A stretch of DNA of 64,000 nt from UMGS1370 sp963557065 (lineage in GTDB: Bacteria > Bacillota > Clostridia > Lachnospirales > Lachnospiraceae). The DNA lies in NCBI GenBank assembly GCA_963557065.1, contig CAUWCT010000004.1, forward strand, positions 18,443 to 82,442. Reading direction: 5' to 3'. The notes below the pieces were generated by a model. The model did not search any database, had not been told where the DNA came from, and saw only the letters and a program-made list of their open reading frames with translations. Of this stretch, positions 51,166 to 60,324 are shown one piece after another; position 1 is the stretch's first letter; each line of letters opens with the position of its first letter. Position numbers and translations under genes: made by a program.

Positions 51166-52206
51166 TCAGGATTTCTCCCTTAAAATAAAGGGGTATTTAA
51201 AGTCTTTTATATAGGAAAGAAGAGGAATATCTCCATTCTCAACCCTCCCGACTACATTCACCCGCAAATCCTTTGGCAGGTCTTTTAAAACAATCTGCAT
51301 TTCTCCCATATAACGGCCATATCCTTCATTGTCAATGGTAATGGAACCAACTTTTCGTTCCTTTGTATTGCAGGGGGAAACCTGTTCTCTGTGCTGCCTC
51401 CTGTATTCATTAGAACGAATAACATCCGCGGCTATATCGACCCGGTTATGGTGAATAGTATCTAAAATGCTTTTCTCTAAAACATGTTCTGCCAGAAGAC
51501 AAATACTGCCTGTAGAAAACAGAGTTTCCATCTTTTCAAATGTTTCATCTGACAAATCAAAGTCCCCTAAAATCACTGTCTCTGTATCAAAATGATGTTT
51601 CATATCTAAGTACGCCAAAAGCGGCGGGCAGTTCCTGTGATGTTCCAAAGTCGGCAGTCCCTCAAAAATCGTTCCTCTGCGCTCTTTATCTCCTGCAATA
51701 AAGGCAGCACAATGGATACCTCTTTTTTTCATAAATTGTATCCGCTCTTCATAAAATCCGGGTTCTAATCCTGTATTGTTTCTTGGATAATAATTATGCC
51801 AGGCTTCTATCTCTCCCTGATACCCGCAGCGATATAAATTTTCAATAAATGTGTCGTCAATGGTACTGGCATTTAGTATAATGCCAAAGTTTTTTGACAA
51901 TTCTGCTATTCTCTCTTCAGGAATGCCGTTGTCAATCCGAAGCGCATTCACCCCGCAGGATTTTATTTCCTCTAATGGAAGGTAAGAAAACACTTCCGGG
52001 GATACATCAGCAGCGAAAATCCTGAAATTTTCCCGAATATAGGCCCCTATCCCGGCAAAATTTTTCTTAAACTGTCCAATATCTTCTCCCGGCAAACGAA
52101 GAGTGGTAAACACCAAATCTGCATTTAGCCGTTTCATTTTTGACAGATACTCTATCAATTCTTCCGGCGTTTTTTCTGTCATAGAAATCGTAACTCCAAA
52201 ACCCAT
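51166..52206 (-). CDS. mupG: MupG-family 6-phospho-N-acetylmuramidase (DUF871)
   Basis: A 346-residue TIM-barrel protein with C-terminal cyclophilin-like domain (DUF871). Known members cleave MurNAc-6-phosphate from GlcNAc inside the cell. The N-terminus GFGVTISMTEKTPEELIEYL and the barrel segments RGIHCAAFIAGDKERRGT and GDFDLSDETFEKME fit. It ends the murR-murQ-murP-mupG operon. Confidence 0.88.
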   Translation of the reverse strand: MGFGVTISMTEKTPEELIEYLSKMKRLNADLVFTTLRLPGEDIGQFKKNFAGIGAYIRENFRIFAADVSPEVFSYLPLEEIKSCGVNALRIDNGIPEERIAELSKNFGIILNASTIDDTFIENLYRCGYQGEIEAWHNYYPRNNTGLEPGFYEERIQFMKKRGIHCAAFIAGDKERRGTIFEGLPTLEHHRNCPPLLAYLDMKHHFDTETVILGDFDLSDETFEKMETLFSTGSICLLAEHVLEKSILDTIHHNRVDIAADVIRSNEYRRQHREQVSPCNTKERKVGSITIDNEGYGRYMGEMQIVLKDLPKDLRVNVVGRVENGDIPLLSYIKDFKYPFILREKS

Positions 52207-52217
52207 ACCATTCTCCT

Positions 52218-53645
52218 TTATACTACTTCCAAATCTTCCAGATCATGTGCTTCCCTTTGTGCAGATTCCGGCACTCCAAAGAAATAGGTAATCACAAATC
52301 CCACTGCATATGCGATCAAAATCCCGGCTGCATAAATCAGCCCTTTATTATCTGCAATCAACGGAATCATCAGGATTCCGCTTACAGCCTGGGAAGTAGC
52401 CCCAATATTTCCAAAAGATGCTATAAAAGCGCCTCCTGCTCCTGCCCCCAGGCAGGCTGTGATAAATGGTTTTCCAAGAGGAAGGGTAACACCGTAAATC
52501 AACGGTTCTCCAATCCCAAGAATACCGGCCGGAAGGCCGCCTTTTACAATACCGGTCAGAGGCTTATTTTTTCTGCATTTTACCCAGATTGCCAGAGCTG
52601 CTCCAACCTGTCCGGCTCCTGCCATTGCAAGAATTGGAAGCAGTACAGTCACACCTGTCTGATTAATCAGTTCAATATGAATCGGTGTCATAAAGTGGTG
52701 AAGTCCCATCATAACCATTGGCAGCCAGATTCCTGCAAGAATAAAACCAGCCAAAACACCGCCAACTTCCAAAAGTTTTGTCACCAAAATCAGAATCCCA
52801 TCTGAAATAAGTCCGGCAATCGGCATAATTACCAGGATGGAAATCAGACCGGAACATACCAGTGTCAGAAAGGAAGTTACAACCAGATTAATGGATTCCG
52901 GCATGATTTCATTTAATTTTTTATGTATTTTGGACATAATCCAAACTGCAATGATTACTCCGATTACACCGCCCTGACCGGATTTTAATGCTTCTCCTGT
53001 AAATATGTTTATAATTGGCGCCTCTGCAGATACCCCTGTTAAAAGTACCGTTGCTCCTACAGCCCCGCCAAGTCCCAGATCCGTTTTAAACTGCTTTGCC
53101 GCAAGAACGCCCACATAGATCACCAGATAGGAAAGTACACCTGCCTGAATTACCTTTAACATCGTTGTGCATTGGGTCAGCAGCGCGGTTTCCGTCAAAA
53201 CGCCATTGGTTATACAGGCACTGATAATGGAGCGAATACTCGCAATCAATCCGCTTCCAATAAAGGCCGGAGACAGCGGAATGAAGATATTGCTGACTGT
53301 TTTTAACAGTGCTTTCATTTTACTGTCCTTTTGTCTGGCCTTGATTGTCTGCTTATTCTTTGCCGCTATTTCCTTTGCCAGTTCCTTATTGCTTTTGCCC
53401 CCTAAAAGTTCGCTGACTTTGGCTGCTGTATTTTGTGCAGCTCCGGGCCCCACAATAATCTGGACCTGGGCGTCAATAAAAATTCCCAGAACGCCTTTTA
53501 ATGCTTTTAATTTTTCCTTTTCTACCAGATTTTGATCCGCCACCTCCAAACGAACGCGGGTCATACAGTTTGTCACATGCAGAATATTTTCCGGTCCGCC
53601 TGCATAACGGATAATGGCTTCTGCCAGCCCTCCATACTCCTTCAT
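52218..53645 (-). CDS. murP: PTS EIIBC for N-acetylmuramic acid
   Basis: A 475-residue PTS glucose/sucrose-family protein. The N-terminal IIB domain has the phosphorylated Cys in LHVTNCMTRVRLEV; the rest is the polytopic IIC domain (HFMTPIHIELINQTG; LPAGILGIGEPLIYGVTLPL). No IIA domain is fused, so a separate EIIA-glucose must supply phosphate, as in MurP. The neighbours murQ and mupG fix the substrate as MurNAc or MurNAc-GlcNAc. Confidence 0.92.
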   Translation of the reverse strand: MKEYGGLAEAIIRYAGGPENILHVTNCMTRVRLEVADQNLVEKEKLKALKGVLGIFIDAQVQIIVGPGAAQNTAAKVSELLGGKSNKELAKEIAAKNKQTIKARQKDSKMKALLKTVSNIFIPLSPAFIGSGLIASIRSIISACITNGVLTETALLTQCTTMLKVIQAGVLSYLVIYVGVLAAKQFKTDLGLGGAVGATVLLTGVSAEAPIINIFTGEALKSGQGGVIGVIIAVWIMSKIHKKLNEIMPESINLVVTSFLTLVCSGLISILVIMPIAGLISDGILILVTKLLEVGGVLAGFILAGIWLPMVMMGLHHFMTPIHIELINQTGVTVLLPILAMAGAGQVGAALAIWVKCRKNKPLTGIVKGGLPAGILGIGEPLIYGVTLPLGKPFITACLGAGAGGAFIASFGNIGATSQAVSGILMIPLIADNKGLIYAAGILIAYAVGFVITYFFGVPESAQREAHDLEDLEVV

Positions 53646-53659
53646 TTTCCTTCTCCTCC

Positions 53660-54559
53660 TTATGATTCGTCTGATAATGCTTTATTTACCCGGCCTTTTG
53701 CCGTTTTCAACCGATTCTCTGCCTCTTTTTTGGTACAGCCTTTCTTCACCATGACAATGGCAGTCTTCACATCCTTACCGGCTTTTTCAAGCGCCCTCTC
53801 CGCCTGCTCTCTCGTGCACTCCGCCGCATTCATCACAATATGAACGGCGCGCTGTTCCAGTTTGTAATTTGTGGATTTCAAGTCAACCATAAAATTCTTA
53901 TATGTTTTTCCCATTTGAATCATGGTGATTGAGGAAATCATATTCAACACCATTTTTTCTGCTGTTCCTGCTTTCAGTCTCGTTGATCCGGAAATAATCT
54001 CCGGACCGGTTTCCAGTTCTACCGGCGCATCCACACAGGCAGAGATTTCTGCATTCAGATTGCAGGAAATTGCTCCGGTTCTGCATCCTGTTTCTTTCGC
54101 ATACTGAACCGCCCCAATCGCATAGGGCGTTCTCCCGCTTGCAGTCAGTCCAATCACCAGATCCTTTGAGGTAAGAGCAATCTTTTTTAAATCCTCCATC
54201 CCCTCTTTCGCATTATCCTCAGCCCCCTCTTTTGCTTTTACAAACGCATGATCTCCCCCTGCAATTACGCCGACAACCGTATCATAAGACACTCCGAATG
54301 TAGGCGGGCACTCTACTGCATCCAAAATCCCCAGTCTTCCGCTGGTTCCGGCCCCTATATAAATAATTCTTCCGGAAGAAGATAACGCCTCTACCGCACA
54401 GTCAATCAGACGTTCTATCTGAGGAATCGCCTTTCGGACTGCTTCAATCACACGCTTATCCTCTTCATTCATCACCTCCGCAATCTGTCTGATGGACATA
54501 TTGTCCATATCCATGGTTCTCTGATTTCTCTGCTCGGTTGTCAGTTGTTCTAACTCCAT
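53660..54559 (-). CDS. murQ: N-acetylmuramic acid 6-phosphate etherase
   Basis: A 299-residue SIS-domain lyase that splits D-lactate from MurNAc-6-phosphate. It has YIGAGTSGRLGILDAVECPP with the catalytic Glu, VIGLTASGRTPYAIGAVQYA, and the C-terminal UBA-like motif AECTREQAERALEKAGKDVK. Full length. It lies 5 bases after murR and 14 before murP. Confidence 0.96.
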   Translation of the reverse strand: MELEQLTTEQRNQRTMDMDNMSIRQIAEVMNEEDKRVIEAVRKAIPQIERLIDCAVEALSSSGRIIYIGAGTSGRLGILDAVECPPTFGVSYDTVVGVIAGGDHAFVKAKEGAEDNAKEGMEDLKKIALTSKDLVIGLTASGRTPYAIGAVQYAKETGCRTGAISCNLNAEISACVDAPVELETGPEIISGSTRLKAGTAEKMVLNMISSITMIQMGKTYKNFMVDLKSTNYKLEQRAVHIVMNAAECTREQAERALEKAGKDVKTAIVMVKKGCTKKEAENRLKTAKGRVNKALSDES

Positions 54560-54564
54560 ATTCC

Positions 54565-55428
54565 TTACTCTCTTTCCTTCTCAATTTCTTTATGCTTTTT
54601 CATCTGGGTACGTTGAATCCTCTCAATATTCTGTTCATAATCCAACTGTACATAGGCTGCATACAAAATATCAATTACATAAAGCTGGGCAAGTCTCGAT
54701 GTCATCGCCGCACTTCTGACCAGATATTCAGAAGATGCAACCCACAGTTTATAGTCCGCCATTGCGGAAAGTTCGGTCTCTGCAAACCTTGTAATGCTGA
54801 TAATCGGAACCTTCCGCTTTTTCAATATGGCGGCAATATCCAGCATCTCCTTTGTCAGACCGGAATAGCTGATAATAATCCCTGCATCCTGTTCATCCAT
54901 ATTTTTCGCCAATACAAGCTGGGCCTGAAAATCTGCCTCACAAAAACTGATTTTATTAATTCTCATAAATTTTGCCTGGGCGTCCTGACCTACAAGCAAA
55001 GAACTCCCCACGCCGAAGAACACGATTTTACAGGTTCTTTCTAACAACTGGACACTTTTTCCAAGGACTTCCGGTTCAATCAAGGCTCTTGTTTTTTCAA
55101 GAGCCGCCATACTCCGGTAAAGAATTTTATCCGCCACTTCCTGCAAAGAACTATCTTTTTCAATATCTCTGTCATATTGAATTTCCGGATCTTTTCGATT
55201 GGCCAGTTCGTAAATTAACGATCTTGAAAAATCCTTGTACCCTTTAAATCCAAGCTTTTTACACAAACGAATAATGGTTGAGGCAGAAGAGTAGGTTTTC
55301 TTTGCCAGTTCATGGACTGTCAGCGCTGCTGCTTCCTCTGTATGCTCCTGCAGGCAGGCAATAACATTCATTTCTGCCTCTGTTGCATTCCTCGCATATT
55401 CGTTTAAACGGACTATTGCGTTTTTCAT
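54565..55428 (-). CDS. murR: MurR-type RpiR-family regulator of MurNAc use
   Basis: A 287-residue regulator: HTH_6 domain (TVHELAKKTYSSASTIIRLC) and a SIS domain (IVFFGVGSSLLVGQDAQAKF; GIIISYSGLTKEMLDIAAIL). It is the first gene of the MurNAc operon and very likely senses MurNAc-6-phosphate. AAAGGAGG precedes ATG 55428. The TGAAA...TTTCA palindrome upstream is its probable site. Confidence 0.92.
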   Translation of the reverse strand: MKNAIVRLNEYARNATEAEMNVIACLQEHTEEAAALTVHELAKKTYSSASTIIRLCKKLGFKGYKDFSRSLIYELANRKDPEIQYDRDIEKDSSLQEVADKILYRSMAALEKTRALIEPEVLGKSVQLLERTCKIVFFGVGSSLLVGQDAQAKFMRINKISFCEADFQAQLVLAKNMDEQDAGIIISYSGLTKEMLDIAAILKKRKVPIISITRFAETELSAMADYKLWVASSEYLVRSAAMTSRLAQLYVIDILYAAYVQLDYEQNIERIQRTQMKKHKEIEKERE

Positions 55429-55446
55429 GAATCCTCCTTTTTCTGC

Positions 55447-55505
55447 ATTATAGCATATGCAACTTTACAGTCAATTATTTCCATATTATATGAAATTTTA
55501 TTTCA
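55447..55505 (-). promoter_or_regulatory. MurNAc operon promoter and upstream palindrome
   Basis: TTGACT (55469-55474), 16-base spacer, TATAAT (55447-55452), with TGAAATTTTATTTCA (55491-55505) 17 bases upstream of the -35. A second TTGAAACTTTTTCAA lies at 55542-55556. Confidence 0.65.
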
Positions 55506-55576
55506 CACAATGGATATTTTTGGTCTATTCTTATATATGTTTTGAAACTTTTTCAATTTTTTTGTACTATATAACA

Positions 55577-55608
55577 ACAGGAGCAATCTGTTTCCAGACT
55601 GCCCCTGT
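55577..55608 (-). terminator. terminator-like hairpin after the sugar-binding lipoprotein
   Basis: ACAGGGGCAGTCTG-GAAA-CAGATTGCTCCTGT on the minus strand, with a weak T tract. Its outer sequence is shared with the hairpin at 23.96-24.03 kb. Confidence 0.55.
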
Positions 55609-55627
55609 ACACTGATACTAAACTTCC

Positions 55628-56956
55628 TTAATCAAAATCCTGCAGCACTTCATTGATTTCTGCCGCCATTTCTCCCATGGCTTCCTGCACATTCAGATCT
55701 TCTGTAATAATTTCGTCTACGTAATTTACCCAGATGGTGCTTGCCTGGTTCCAGGCCGGATGCTGGATTCCCGGGCTGATTAAATCCAGATTTTCAAAAA
55801 TCGTCTCAAATGCCGGTTTCTGCTCCAGAAATTTCTTCCCTTCTTCTGTCTCCTGAACAGATTTTCTGGTAGGAAGATACCCGGTCTCGGAAGCCCAAAT
55901 CATATTTACTTCTTTGCTCATTAAGTAGGACAAAAATTCCCATGACGCATCTTTTACTTCCTGACTGTTCTTCGCCGGAATAAACAGGACGTTCCCGCCA
56001 AGTTCCTGATTTTTTGTCTCACCTCCTGGCAGCCAGCTCATCCCAACTTCAAAGTCGCAGGTTTCTGTCATGGTATTATAGAGAGAACTGGTATAGACAA
56101 CTGACAACGCTTTTCCATTCATAAAATTCTGGCGCATAACCGAAGCCGCATCCTCTCCTGTAGCCAGATAGGTGTATCCGGCATCACACCAGTCTTTTAT
56201 CTGCTGTACAACTGCCACTGCATTTTCATCGCCTAATCCGGTGGTTCCATCCTCTTTTAAAGGTTCCGCTCCGTTATTTACGAAAAACGGTCCATAGTAA
56301 AATGTATTCCATCCCGGAATTACCATACCGTAACGGCTGGTTTCTCCATTTTCCACAACTGATGCCTGTTCAAGAAATGCCGTCATATCTTCCCATTTTT
56401 CCGGCATCTCAAGTCCCAGTTCTTTCATCAGGTCCTGATTGTAAAAAACGACTTCGGTAGAGACCAGAAACGGAAGGGCTACCTGAACGCCATTATATTC
56501 TCCGGCTTTTCTTAAACCTTCTCCAAAATCATCTATTTCAAAATTGTCCCGTTCCATATAGGGCCCCAAATCCTCACAAACTCCTCCGGAGCCATATCCT
56601 GTCACATATGGAATATTGGCCATTGCCACGCCCGGAAGCCCGGTTCCCGCCGCATGAGCGGCTACAATGCTCTCATTCAAAGCCGCATAGGCACCAATAT
56701 ACATAGGCTTTACTACAATATCCTCATGGGTATTATTAAATTCCTCCACTACCTTATTTAGGGTATCTTCATATTGTGTTTCCAGAGCGTGCCAAAACTC
56801 TATTTCAATTACTTCCGATTCGCCCCCGGCGCTTTCTGCTTCTTTTTGAGTTGCCGCAGTGCTTGTTCCTCCTGCCTCCTGCGCCTTTCTTCCGCCCGAA
56901 CATCCGCTCAAAATCATAGCTGTCGCCGCTGCCAGAACCAGTATCTTTTGTCTCAT
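55628..56956 (-). CDS. extracellular sugar-binding lipoprotein of an ABC transporter (family 1)
   Basis: A 442-residue protein with a lipoprotein signal peptide ending in MILSGCSGG. The mature part is a UgpB/MalE-like binding protein (IEFWHALETQYEDTLNKVVE; VFYNQDLMKELGLEMPEKWE). No permease or ATPase genes accompany it; only a sugar isomerase precedes it. The substrate is unknown; glycerol-phosphate-type or oligosaccharide ligands are possible. Confidence 0.9.
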   Translation of the reverse strand: MRQKILVLAAATAMILSGCSGGRKAQEAGGTSTAATQKEAESAGGESEVIEIEFWHALETQYEDTLNKVVEEFNNTHEDIVVKPMYIGAYAALNESIVAAHAAGTGLPGVAMANIPYVTGYGSGGVCEDLGPYMERDNFEIDDFGEGLRKAGEYNGVQVALPFLVSTEVVFYNQDLMKELGLEMPEKWEDMTAFLEQASVVENGETSRYGMVIPGWNTFYYGPFFVNNGAEPLKEDGTTGLGDENAVAVVQQIKDWCDAGYTYLATGEDAASVMRQNFMNGKALSVVYTSSLYNTMTETCDFEVGMSWLPGGETKNQELGGNVLFIPAKNSQEVKDASWEFLSYLMSKEVNMIWASETGYLPTRKSVQETEEGKKFLEQKPAFETIFENLDLISPGIQHPAWNQASTIWVNYVDEIITEDLNVQEAMGEMAAEINEVLQDFD

Positions 56957-56989
56957 TCTTTATCTTCTCCTTTATTATGTTAGTTTCTT

Positions 56990-57877
56990 CTATTCTGCCA
57001 GGGAAAGCAGATAATTCCCCAATTCAAAGGCATACCGCATCATTGCATCCACCACTGGGTCCGGAAGCCGGTCTGTCATCTTATGCGTCTCGTATGCAAA
57101 AGCCCCTTCATACCCGATTTTCTTTAATGTCTTCATAATCGGTTCCCACTCAATATTTCCCAGATAAGGAAGCAGATGATCGTCTACGACTCCGTAATTA
57201 TCCTGAACGTGAGTGGCAATCAGCCGTTTTCCTATCATTTCCAGACACTCCGGCTGATCCCAGTTCATCAGGTTTGCATGACCAAAATCCCATACAATCC
57301 CAACATTGTCATAGGAAATGTGAAGACTGTCAACCAGATCAATCAGATCTTCCGGATCTGCCAAATACCGGGGAACCCGCACCCGTTTCTGCAAATCATT
57401 TTCATCAAATAAATTTTCAATGGCAATGGTCACTCCATGCTTTGCCGCAAATTCCAGATGCGGCTTAAAGTATTCCATATTTTCCATTTTGTTTTTCTTA
57501 TAATCCGGACAATTTGTGATTGAGCCGCCATGGATTACCATAATCTTTGCCCCCAACTCCCCGGACGCAATAATGGAACGGCGCACCATCTCTTCCTCCT
57601 CTTCCCGGTAAGGGTAAGCCGGGTCAATGACATTGTAAAATGGCGCGTGAGACTGACTGACCGTCATCCCCAATTCTTCAATCACTTCTTTACACTGCCT
57701 GATCCAATCTCTCCAGTTGTCAAAATACAGCTCCGTCTGCCGTCTCCTGGTCCAGGCAAAATTTAAATCCACATCCCGAAATCCCGCCTTATAGATCCTT
57801 CGGATACTGTCTATGACAGGCGCTACACTTCCATCTGGTCTTGGCCCATAAAATAAGGTTGTTGTTGACAGCTTCAT
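56990..57877 (-). CDS. xylose-isomerase-like TIM-barrel sugar isomerase/epimerase
   Basis: A 295-residue AP-endonuclease-2-fold protein. The metal ligands are seen in order: Glu in TIAIENLFDEND, Asp/His in VWDFGHANLM, His in IATHVQDNYG and Glu in FAYETHKMTD. It should isomerise or epimerise a sugar or inositol derivative. ATG 57877 with AAAGGAG is chosen over a reading through the leader hairpin. It forms a two-gene operon with the binding lipoprotein, suggesting a shared substrate. Confidence 0.87.
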   Translation of the reverse strand: MKLSTTTLFYGPRPDGSVAPVIDSIRRIYKAGFRDVDLNFAWTRRRQTELYFDNWRDWIRQCKEVIEELGMTVSQSHAPFYNVIDPAYPYREEEEEMVRRSIIASGELGAKIMVIHGGSITNCPDYKKNKMENMEYFKPHLEFAAKHGVTIAIENLFDENDLQKRVRVPRYLADPEDLIDLVDSLHISYDNVGIVWDFGHANLMNWDQPECLEMIGKRLIATHVQDNYGVVDDHLLPYLGNIEWEPIMKTLKKIGYEGAFAYETHKMTDRLPDPVVDAMMRYAFELGNYLLSLAE

Positions 57878-57908
57878 TGTTTTCTCCTTTACTCGTATTT
57901 TTTCACCT

Positions 57909-57967
57909 AGAAAAGAAAAAGAGCAAAGAAACTGTGTCTCCACATTTCTCTGCTCTTTTTCTCTTCT
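57909..57967 (-). terminator. long leader hairpin ahead of the sugar isomerase gene
   Basis: Arms 57909-57931 and 57945-57967 pair over about 22 bp with few mismatches and include the T tract. It may terminate the DUF1576 transcript. Because the next promoter lies upstream of it, it is also in the isomerase leader. Confidence 0.6.
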
Positions 57968-57981
57968 CAATGCTTATATCC

Positions 57982-58010
57982 AGATTAACAGACTTCTGTT
58001 ATTGCGTCAA
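57982..58010 (-). promoter_or_regulatory. promoter of the isomerase-lipoprotein operon
   Basis: TTGACG (58005-58010), 17-base spacer, TAATCT (57982-57987). The spacer contains the palindrome AACAGAAGTCTGTT, a likely operator. Confidence 0.6.
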
Positions 58011-58054
58011 TCACTGTCTGCTAATTATTAAAATATTTCATATCTTATGAAAAG

Positions 58055-58117
58055 TTATCTCGCTTTAAGCTTCTGGCGTACAGCAAGTGCAGCGGGCGTT
58101 TCCTCTTCCTTATACAT
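58055..58117 (-). CDS. possible 20-residue microprotein after the DUF1576 gene
   Basis: An ATG-to-TAA frame of 20 codons (MYKEEETPAALAVRQKLKAR) lies 29 bases after the DUF1576 stop. GGAGAG is present but 12 bases from the ATG, which is long. It may be a real short peptide, a remnant, or chance. Confidence 0.25.
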   Translation of the reverse strand: MYKEEETPAALAVRQKLKAR

Positions 58118-58145
58118 ACTATATTCTTTCTCTCCGCAAAACCTT

Positions 58146-59435
58146 CTATAAAGAAATTCCGCCTCTCGCCCTTGCCCGTCTGTCCCGTACAGACTGAATG
58201 ACCGGAACCAGAAAAATAGCCACCAGGCCTCCTGCAAATCCATTATTGTACAAATTCATCCCTCCATATACACTTCCCACATTCAACGCTACAGAGGAAT
58301 GTAAAAATCCTGCAAGAATCCCTGCCCCCCATCCAAATTCCCCTGCAATGGGAGCCAATGTGGTGGACAGAAGCAGGGCTAAGACTGCAGACGGATCGTA
58401 AATGTTCCAATTTTTCGTAATTCCTCCCAGACAGACCCCCAGCATAATCGGGAAAATATTGCGGATATGTTTTCCTGTTGCAGAAAACCCTACAATGGTA
58501 AAAATACTGCCAATGGTGGGGCCATTTAAATCTCCCCCTACCGCCAATACAAAAGCGGTCGCAAAAAGGCCGTTTAACCCCATATTAAAGACAGTTGCCG
58601 GTCCTCCATTTTCTTTTAGATAATCGGTTCCCGAAAGACCATACGACTTTAAAATCTCTCTGTAGGACGTAACCGTCTCTCTGCCTCCAAAGAAAACTGC
58701 GCCAGCCATCATTCCTCCAAACAGGATGGATAGCATGACAAAAAACAGCATATCGTTTCCCGTAGACCAAATCAGCCTTGACTCTGCCTCAACTCCAAAG
58801 GATCTCATAAGGGACACTGTCACTGTGGCAATGATGCCTGCAGCAAATCCCACATTGTACAGAGAGTATCCTTTATGGGCATAGTGCACATGGGTTGCCA
58901 ACGGCGGAAGCACAAACCCAATAGCGCTTCCCACAGCAAGGCTGAGCACCACGCGAATTGCCAGAGGCACATGCCAAATCTGCATAATCTGCGTCAAAAT
59001 CGGAGACAGACAGGTGCCGTAAAGGCCAATATAAAGGTATCTGGACACCGACGTTTTATGGTATCTGGCATACAAAAATACGCCAAATAATATGGCCCAG
59101 ATATTAAACAGATTTTTTCCAAACAGAGAGAAACCAAATATCAGACAGACTGAAGTAATCGTATGCCCACTCATCTCCATGTTCAGTTTATAAATCAGCC
59201 AAATACTGATAATCGAAAGCAGTCCGGCATTCAAAAATGCTGCTCCAATCCCTCCAATTACGAAATAGTCAGTAATCAGAAAATCCGGTTCTGCAATCAA
59301 CCGGACAAGCCCCTTTAAAATCTCATCCAATGGCTGAACGAATATTCCGGCTCCAATAAAATAAATCGGAATCAGTGATAAAAGATAAAATTGAGATTTT
59401 CTTGACAAATTTTTTTTCAGATTCACTCTCCCCAT
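58146..59435 (-). CDS. DUF1576 polytopic membrane protein
   Basis: A 429-residue protein with about twelve hydrophobic segments and glycine-rich re-entrant-like stretches (PTIGSIFTIVGFSATGKHIR; GWGAGILAGFLHSSVALNVG). It matches the DUF1576 family in length and layout; its substrate is unknown. GGTGG precedes ATG 59435. It is a single gene, divergent from udk. Confidence 0.85.
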   Translation of the reverse strand: MGRVNLKKNLSRKSQFYLLSLIPIYFIGAGIFVQPLDEILKGLVRLIAEPDFLITDYFVIGGIGAAFLNAGLLSIISIWLIYKLNMEMSGHTITSVCLIFGFSLFGKNLFNIWAILFGVFLYARYHKTSVSRYLYIGLYGTCLSPILTQIMQIWHVPLAIRVVLSLAVGSAIGFVLPPLATHVHYAHKGYSLYNVGFAAGIIATVTVSLMRSFGVEAESRLIWSTGNDMLFFVMLSILFGGMMAGAVFFGGRETVTSYREILKSYGLSGTDYLKENGGPATVFNMGLNGLFATAFVLAVGGDLNGPTIGSIFTIVGFSATGKHIRNIFPIMLGVCLGGITKNWNIYDPSAVLALLLSTTLAPIAGEFGWGAGILAGFLHSSVALNVGSVYGGMNLYNNGFAGGLVAIFLVPVIQSVRDRRARARGGISL

Positions 59436-59464
59436 ATAGCCACCTTTCTAAGTATGATAAATCT

Positions 59465-59494
59465 ATTATAACTGATGAGAAGGGGTTTTACCAA
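59465..59494 (-). promoter_or_regulatory. promoter of the DUF1576 gene
   Basis: TTGGTA (59489-59494), 18-base spacer, TATAAT (59465-59470) on the minus strand. A plus-strand TATAAT for udk lies at 59533-59538 without a clear -35. Confidence 0.55.
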
Positions 59495-59607
59495 GAGGGA
59501 TTTTTTCACTATCTCTTTCCGATATTTTCGTGTATAATATATGTAAAATCCTTTAAAAACAGGCTGAGTCTATTCAGCAACTATACCGTACCCAGGAGGA
59601 ATCAGAA

Positions 59608-60231
59608 ATGAAACCAATTATTATCGGCATCGCAGGAGGCACAGGCTCCGGAAAATCCACATTTACCAACCGGCTCCACGATGCATTTGGAGAGCAGGTA
59701 TCTGTTATCTACCATGACAATTATTACCGCTGTAATGATGGAATTTCCTTTGAGGAACGCAAAAAATTAAATTATGACCATCCGGATGCATTTGAGACAG
59801 AACTGTTGGTCAAGCATCTGGCCAGACTGAAAGAAGGGCAGGCCATCGAGTGTCCTACCTATGACTACTCTCTTCACAACCGCGCTCAGGGAACGATCCG
59901 CGTGGAGCCAAAACCGGTTATTCTTCTGGAGGGAATTTTAGTTTTGTTTGATGAGCGAATCCGGGATTTACTGGACATTAAGGTCTTTGTCGATGCGGAT
60001 GCAGACGAGCGAATCCTGAGAAGGATCTTAAGAGATACAAAAGAAAGGGGACGTGACGTAGAGGGCATTGTAACCCAGTATCTGACCACTGTAAAACCAA
60101 TGCACAACCTTTATGTAGAACCCACCAAGGTGTTTGCTGATATTATTACCAACAGCGGCATGAATGATGTTGCATTTGACCTGATGCGAGGCAAGATTCA
60201 GGTTTTATTAGAAGAATCCTCCAGCACATAA
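59608..60231 (+). CDS. udk: uridine kinase
   Basis: A 207-residue P-loop kinase of pyrimidine salvage (uridine/cytidine to UMP/CMP). Walker A is GIAGGTGSGKSTFTN, the substrate region IYHDNYYRCNDG, and the base/phosphate part YDHPDAFETELLVKHL. AGGAGG is ahead of ATG 59608. It converges with rplL across a shared terminator. Confidence 0.96.
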   Translation: MKPIIIGIAGGTGSGKSTFTNRLHDAFGEQVSVIYHDNYYRCNDGISFEERKKLNYDHPDAFETELLVKHLARLKEGQAIECPTYDYSLHNRAQGTIRVEPKPVILLEGILVLFDERIRDLLDIKVFVDADADERILRRILRDTKERGRDVEGIVTQYLTTVKPMHNLYVEPTKVFADIITNSGMNDVAFDLMRGKIQVLLEESSST

Positions 60232-60235
60232 TATC

Positions 60236-60271
60236 AAAGGAGCCGGAATCCGAAGATTCCAGCTCCTTTTT
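60236..60271. terminator. bidirectional terminator between udk and rplL
   Basis: AAAGGAGCCGGAATC-CGAA-GATTCCAGCTCCTTTTT. T-rich on the plus strand; the minus strand also ends in CTCCTTTGATATT. Confidence 0.85.
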
Positions 60272-60324
60272 CATAATACCCGATAACCGAATATCTGTAA
60301 TAATTAAATTGATTGGGTAAAGGA

